NCBI RefSeq assembly: GCF_013185195.1 | Contig: NZ_JAAZWC010000016.1 | Coordinates: 53,753 to 117,752, forward strand | DNA from: Saccharibacillus qingshengii | GTDB taxonomy: Bacteria; Bacillota; Bacilli; Paenibacillales; Paenibacillaceae | DNA: 64,000 nt | Direction: 5' to 3' | Shown: one piece after another, positions 60,261-64,000 of the stretch | How the letters are laid out: the number at the start of each line of letters is the position of its first letter | Numbering within the stretch: the stretch's first letter is position 1 | Notes under the pieces: generated by a model | What the model saw: the letters and a program-made list of their open reading frames with translations, nothing else | Database searches by the model: none | What the model was told of the DNA's origin: nothing | Position numbers and translations under genes: made by a program

Positions 60261-61533
60261 ATTTGCTGTTTACAAGCTTCATGTAGGACCCGTCTTTTGC
60301 AAAGAGCTCAATGTCATCCAAGTTGCTTTCTTTTGTCTTACCCACACCGCGTCCAAGTGCCCAGAATCTCTTTGGTGTGCTCTGGCTCATGTAGGGTACA
60401 CTCTTGTACAAGCCATTTACCTTCTGCAGGTGGAACCCGCCAAATGTTACACCGTAACTGGTATTTTCATTACCGAGATTCCCAACACCAACTACTGGAG
60501 AAAGGGAGGCGTTCTGAAACACAGCACTTGTAAGTTTTTTTGGATCCATATTGGCTGTCATTGTTTGCTCCGTAAGGATTGTGTAATCGGCTCTGTAATT
60601 TACAGTACCCGTAGCGAACATGTCCGTATAAATGCTGTGACGGGCTTTCGTCTGTACATCAAGGTCAAGGACGATCATCCGGTGTACTTTTACATCAGCA
60701 ACGGCAGACTTCATCTTGATGTCTTTGCCAATCATTTCTTTAAAAGTTGACGTGTTATTTGTTTTCACGTACTCAAGCGGTGTGAACGACGTTACATTGG
60801 TTCCTGTAGTTGCCACTTCTCGGAGTTCGTTAAGCCCCGTGTACGAACTTGCTGATTTTCCTTCAACGCCCATATAGCGAATAAGGATACTTGCGACCTC
60901 AGCTCTCGTTACATTGGCACGTGGATTAAAGCTGCCTTTAGTGTCACCAAGCATGATGCCTGTACCCATCATCATGGAGACGTTTGGAATATTATTCTTT
61001 GTAAGTCCGCCCTTGTAGAACTCAGTAACTGGTACAAGTGCATGCGGTCCAGCTACATCACTAAGTGCTTTGTTGAACTCCGCACCTGATGCTGCAAGCC
61101 CTGTAGCCAGCCACTTTGCAATTTCTTCTCTACTCATTGCAGTGTTTGGCTTTAGGCCTGCTGTGTAGTCCGTTTTCTTTACGAAGCCAAGTGCCGTGAC
61201 TTTGTTTACGCTGTCGTAGGCGTAGTTATTTTTGGCAACGTCACTAAATGCTACACCAGTCATGCTTGGCGTTTGCTTTGTAGCTCTAGCTAGCATGACC
61301 GCAAATTCCCCGCGTGTAACGTTACTTCCCGGCTTGAAGCTACCGTCTGCATACCCTTTTACGAGTCCAAGATTTGCCGCTTGCTTAATGGCAGCTTCTG
61401 CCCAGTGACCGGAAATGTCAGTAAAAGACGTAGTGGCTGCATGCGCCGGAGCTGCAGGCTGCGTAATAGCTGCCGTGCCAAGCAGCATAGTGGCTGCCAG
61501 TGATGTAAGGAAAAATTTGCGAAGCTTGTTCAT
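60259..61533 (-). CDS. SLH-domain surface protein
   Basis: A 424-aa exported protein. The signal peptide FFLTSLAATMLLGTAAITQPAAPAHAA (residues ~7-33) is followed by three SLH units: SFTDISGHWAEAAIKQAANLGLVKGYADGSFKPGSNVTRGEFAVML, FSDVAKNNYAYDSVNKVTALGFV, and a third ending VTRAEVASILIRYMG. A C-terminal domain of ~190 residues of unknown fold follows (MIVLDLDVQTKARHSIYTDMFATG). The start ATG has GGGGGTC upstream. It is probably a surface-anchored protein of the element and differs from the SLH gene at 58678 outside the SLH part. Confidence 0.88.
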   Translation of the reverse strand: MNKLRKFFLTSLAATMLLGTAAITQPAAPAHAATTSFTDISGHWAEAAIKQAANLGLVKGYADGSFKPGSNVTRGEFAVMLARATKQTPSMTGVAFSDVAKNNYAYDSVNKVTALGFVKKTDYTAGLKPNTAMSREEIAKWLATGLAASGAEFNKALSDVAGPHALVPVTEFYKGGLTKNNIPNVSMMMGTGIMLGDTKGSFNPRANVTRAEVASILIRYMGVEGKSASSYTGLNELREVATTGTNVTSFTPLEYVKTNNTSTFKEMIGKDIKMKSAVADVKVHRMIVLDLDVQTKARHSIYTDMFATGTVNYRADYTILTEQTMTANMDPKKLTSAVFQNASLSPVVGVGNLGNENTSYGVTFGGFHLQKVNGLYKSVPYMSQSTPKRFWALGRGVGKTKESNLDDIELFAKDGSYMKLVNSK

Positions 61534-61646
61534 GTAGAGACCCCCAATTATAGACTACCTACAGCATACTGGACACGTGTCCAATGTTCTGTGCGTAACC
61601 AGACAATAAAAATGTGCCGCACGCCACATAACCCCGTTTTATAGGG

Positions 61647-62147
61647 TTAGTTCGGTACAACTCCGTTATCTAATAGAAACTGCACAGCCTCCGTTTGAAA
61701 ATTGTCGATGGCCTCAGAAAGCGCTGTGCGACCATCTGTGGAGCTATAATTAGGATCAGCACTATGTTCAAGAAGGAGCTTCATACAGGATAGTTGTCCT
61801 CTAGCTGCGGCTACCATTAGGGGCGTTTCTCCAGAATCTTGAGCAGTAGAAGGATTCGCCCCTTGCTTCAGCAAAAATGCAGCAAATGAAGAATTACCGA
61901 ATTTGCAAGCAAAGCTAAGCAAAGTTCTGCCCCCAAAGTCTTGTATATTCACGTCAAGCCCATACTGGAGAAGCATGCGTAACAAAGTTTCGTCAGCTAC
62001 TTCTGCATATTTGTACATGAGAACCGGCACTGTAGAGATGATTTCTACATGACTACAAAGAAACAGCGCACATGATAAATAGTCTTGTTTTTGTGCACAA
62101 TGTAGAAAATTTTCTGCGTCTTGAACGTATATTGGGAACCACCTCAT
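61647..62147 (-). CDS. ankyrin-repeat protein
   Basis: A 166-aa cytosolic protein. The C-terminal two-thirds hold three to four ankyrin repeats: DVNIQDFGGRTLLSFACKFGNSSFAAFLLKQGANP, STAQDSGETPLMVAAARGQLSCMKLLLEHSADP, and NYSSTDGRTALSEAIDNFQTEAVQFLLDNGVVP. The N-terminal ~60 residues are unique. Ankyrin proteins mediate protein contacts; the partner is unknown. It starts with ATG 62147 with only a weak GAGAG site. The composition is AT-richer than the chromosomal part. Confidence 0.85.
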   Translation of the reverse strand: MRWFPIYVQDAENFLHCAQKQDYLSCALFLCSHVEIISTVPVLMYKYAEVADETLLRMLLQYGLDVNIQDFGGRTLLSFACKFGNSSFAAFLLKQGANPSTAQDSGETPLMVAAARGQLSCMKLLLEHSADPNYSSTDGRTALSEAIDNFQTEAVQFLLDNGVVPN

Positions 62148-62316
62148 TTTCTCTCAGCAAACAATGGCCTATAAAAAGAAGTCAATGAATTTTATAGTGT
62201 TTTATGTTTTAATTGAATTCACTTCACTTTATCGTAACTGGGAAGATTAATTGTGGAGTTTTTTATCTCGTGTTATAATTCAGGGAACATTTGTTCACTT
62301 TAAAAGCGGTGATTTT

Positions 62317-62748
62317 ATGGCAGATAGATTTTCTAAAGAAGTACGAAGTAAGGTGATGAAAAGTGTTCGATCAAAAACAAAGTTTGAAGATCGTGTCTTT
62401 AGTGAATTATGGAGGCAAGGGGTCCGTTTCAGACGAAACGTTAACGGCTTGGAAGGAAAGCCCGACTTAGCCATCAAGAAGTACAAGGTAGTTATTTTTC
62501 TTGATTCTTGTTTTTGGCATGTATGTCCTATACACAAAAGCTTTCCTAAAAGTAATGAAGAATTTTGGGTTAAGAAGCTTCAAAAAAATGTGGAAAGAGA
62601 TAAAGTAGTGACTGAATTTTATTTGAAAAAGGGCTGGAACATTTTAAGAGTTTGGGAGCATGAAATAAAAACGGATTTTAGGGGTTCTATAGATCAAATG
62701 ATTGTTTTTATTGATGAGGCGAAGAAACAATACTCTAATAAGTCTTAG
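62317..62748 (+). CDS. vsr: very short patch repair endonuclease (Vsr)
   Basis: A 143-aa endonuclease that nicks beside T:G mismatches arising from deaminated 5-methylcytosine. Family segments: RSKVMKSVRSKTKFEDRVFSELWRQGVRFRRN, GKPDLAIKKYKVVIFLDSCFWHVCP (metal-binding Asp and the FWH motif) and FWVKKLQKNVERDK followed by WNILRVWEHEI. ATG 62317 has a GCGGTGA site; the frame extends to 62251 without one. It is directly followed by a C5-cytosine methyltransferase, its expected functional partner. Confidence 0.92.
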   Translation: MADRFSKEVRSKVMKSVRSKTKFEDRVFSELWRQGVRFRRNVNGLEGKPDLAIKKYKVVIFLDSCFWHVCPIHKSFPKSNEEFWVKKLQKNVERDKVVTEFYLKKGWNILRVWEHEIKTDFRGSIDQMIVFIDEAKKQYSNKS

Positions 62749-62773
62749 GTTAGATTGTGAGGAGATGAAATCG

Positions 62774-63871
62774 ATGAATGGTCGTTTTACGTGCATCGAA
62801 TCTTTTAGCGGGGCTGGCGGTTTAGGGCTCGGATTGGATCACGCAGGATTTTATGTAGGCACTGCTTTCGATTTTAACGAGTGGGCTGTGCAAAGTTACG
62901 TAAACAACGTTTCGAGTCGTGCTTTTGTTGCTGATGCGACGGAAGTAACCGGAAAAGAACTGTTGAAACGAAGCGGAATCAGGGAAGGGGATCTTGATCT
63001 TTTTGCTGGCGGACCACCTTGCCAAGGTTTTTCAAAGCAAAAACGTGGTGCTCATCTAGGGGATGAAAGAAATAAACTCGTTTTGGAATACATTAGATTA
63101 GTTAAAGAACTAAATCCTAAATTTTTCTTTTTAGAAAATGTGGCTATGATGGGACAAAAAAGAGGCAAAGATTTTGTTGAAGCCATCAATTTAGAGCTTC
63201 AGGATTATGATTTATACCCTCATTTTTATAATTCGGCGGATTACGGTCTGGCACAAGTAAGGGAAAGATTCATAATCATAGGCAAAAATAAAAGTATAAA
63301 TGCTCCATTCTCTATCCCTCAGCCTACTGTGGGAAATCGGAAAACAGTGGGTCAGGTTTTAGCCGGGCTTCCAGAACCACCGATGAATTCTAAAGAAGGA
63401 CACCCCAAGTTTGCCAATCATTATCGAGCTAACATTAGTGCCGCGAATGCTCATAGAATATCTTTTGTCCCACAAGGCGGAGGATGGAAAGACATTCCTG
63501 AAGAGTTTAGATTAGACTGCCACAAAAATGCCGATACAACTAAAGGTGGGTGGCCTGATGTATACGGGCGACTTCGTTGGGATGGTCAAGCCCCTACAAT
63601 CACCGGCGGATTTGACAGTTTTACAAGGGGGCGTTATGCGCACCCGCTCCAAGACAGAGCTTTGACACCGCGAGAGGCAGCTCGACTTCAAGGGTTTCCA
63701 GACGATTTCGTTTTTTTTGGAAATCGCCATGAAGTAAGGCATCAAATTGGGAATGCGGTTCCTCCGCTTCTGGCTGAGGCGCTAGGTAAAGAAATTATAA
63801 AAACGCTTGAAGCCGAAAAAGGGCAGTTATATTTCAATGTTGTAGATGACCAAATCGTTATAGCCAATTAA
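62774..63871 (+). CDS. DNA (cytosine-5-)-methyltransferase
   Basis: A 365-aa modification enzyme. Motif I is FSGAGGLGLGL (SAM binding). Motif IV is LFAGGPPCQGFSKQKRG, with catalytic Cys83. Motif VI is FFLENV, motif VIII QVRERFIIIG, and motifs IX-X RLQGFPDDF and QIGNAVPPLLAEALG. All core motifs are intact. The target-recognition region (~200-290) is not diagnostic by eye. ATG 62774 is nine bases after GAGGAG; ATG 62765 touches the ribosome site and is less likely. It is paired with vsr; no restriction gene is visible before the window ends. Confidence 0.95.
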   Translation: MNGRFTCIESFSGAGGLGLGLDHAGFYVGTAFDFNEWAVQSYVNNVSSRAFVADATEVTGKELLKRSGIREGDLDLFAGGPPCQGFSKQKRGAHLGDERNKLVLEYIRLVKELNPKFFFLENVAMMGQKRGKDFVEAINLELQDYDLYPHFYNSADYGLAQVRERFIIIGKNKSINAPFSIPQPTVGNRKTVGQVLAGLPEPPMNSKEGHPKFANHYRANISAANAHRISFVPQGGGWKDIPEEFRLDCHKNADTTKGGWPDVYGRLRWDGQAPTITGGFDSFTRGRYAHPLQDRALTPREAARLQGFPDDFVFFGNRHEVRHQIGNAVPPLLAEALGKEIIKTLEAEKGQLYFNVVDDQIVIAN

Positions 63872-63878
63872 ATGTTTG

Positions 63879-63921
63879 AAAAATGCCGATTTTCCTCAAA
63901 AGAAAAATCGGCATTTTTATT
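63879..63921. terminator. bidirectional terminator
   Basis: Perfect 15-base arms AAAAATGCCGATTTT and AAAATCGGCATTTTT (63879-63893, 63904-63918). Confidence 0.9.
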
Positions 63922-63933
63922 CTAGACGGATTG

Positions 63934-64000
63934 TCAATCCAAGTGCAACACTTCGTCCTGAAACGATTCGTGTGTAGACTTCCAGCCTAGACATTTGCGG
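63934..64000 (-). CDS. IS30-family transposase, C-terminal end only (cut by window edge)
   Basis: The minus-strand frame from the window edge to the stop at 63934 reads RKCLGWKSTHESFQDEVLHLD, the typical C-terminus of IS30-family transposases (RKCLGWKTPYEvF). It indicates a further insertion element at the right side of the accessory region. The rest lies outside the window. Confidence 0.8.
   Translation of the reverse strand, partial: RKCLGWKSTHESFQDEVLHLD

Overview
The window looks like a chromosomal stretch of a Gram-positive, spore-former-type Firmicute of the Paenibacillaceae (Paenibacillus or a close relative such as Saccharibacillus). This rests on moderately high-GC genes with strong AGGAGG-type ribosome binding sites, a YesM/YesN-type two-component pair beside an LplABC-type sugar importer lacking its own ATPase, S-layer-homology (SLH) proteins, a copper-amine-oxidase stalk protein and a DUF342/FapA protein. 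The genus is inference.

From 1 to about 44,520 the content is mostly ordinary chromosome: a DUF429 protein, a methyltransferase, a histidine kinase and a metallo-beta-lactamase-fold hydrolase; a secreted repeat protein; SseB and PgpA-family proteins; rph-rdgB; FapA; an 836-bp IS5-family element sitting directly upstream of a two-gene secreted operon (beta-propeller-like protein plus M23 peptidase); a chemoreceptor; two paralogous general-stress DUF2382 proteins; an AI-2E-family permease; a cystine-type amino-acid ABC importer (three genes); a second chemoreceptor; a carbohydrate locus (sensor kinase, AraC-type regulator, binding protein, two permeases, GH42 beta-galactosidase); an oxidoreductase, a CHAD protein, an SLH-like protein, an aldehyde dehydrogenase, two CNNM/CorC-type membrane proteins and a rhodanese.

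From about 44,530 to the right edge the composition drops to AT-rich and the gene content becomes accessory. First comes a Thoeris anti-phage locus: a TIR protein whose frame is split at a seven-A slippery site, the SIR2-SLOG effector ThsA, and a second TIR-like ThsB. Next is an integrated plasmid- or phage-like replicon: tyrosine integrase, excisionase-type HTH protein, two helicase-like ATPases, a RepB/AEP-type primase and, between the helicases, an iteron-like repeat array next to an AT tract that I read as a probable origin. Behind it lies a leftward operon of small proteins headed by a Crp/Fnr regulator, two SLH proteins, a 40-aa protein and an ankyrin protein. The window closes with a Vsr endonuclease, a C5-cytosine methyltransferase and the end of an IS30-family transposase.

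The most unusual signals are: the frame-split TIR gene in Thoeris; the iteron-like origin and a perfect 22-bp inverted repeat in the replicon; two paralogous CorC genes whose Shine-Dalgarno is separated from a TTG start by a hairpin; and a 229-bp MITE-like element that has split and duplicated a bidirectional terminator. All calls come from reading the sequence; no database search was run.
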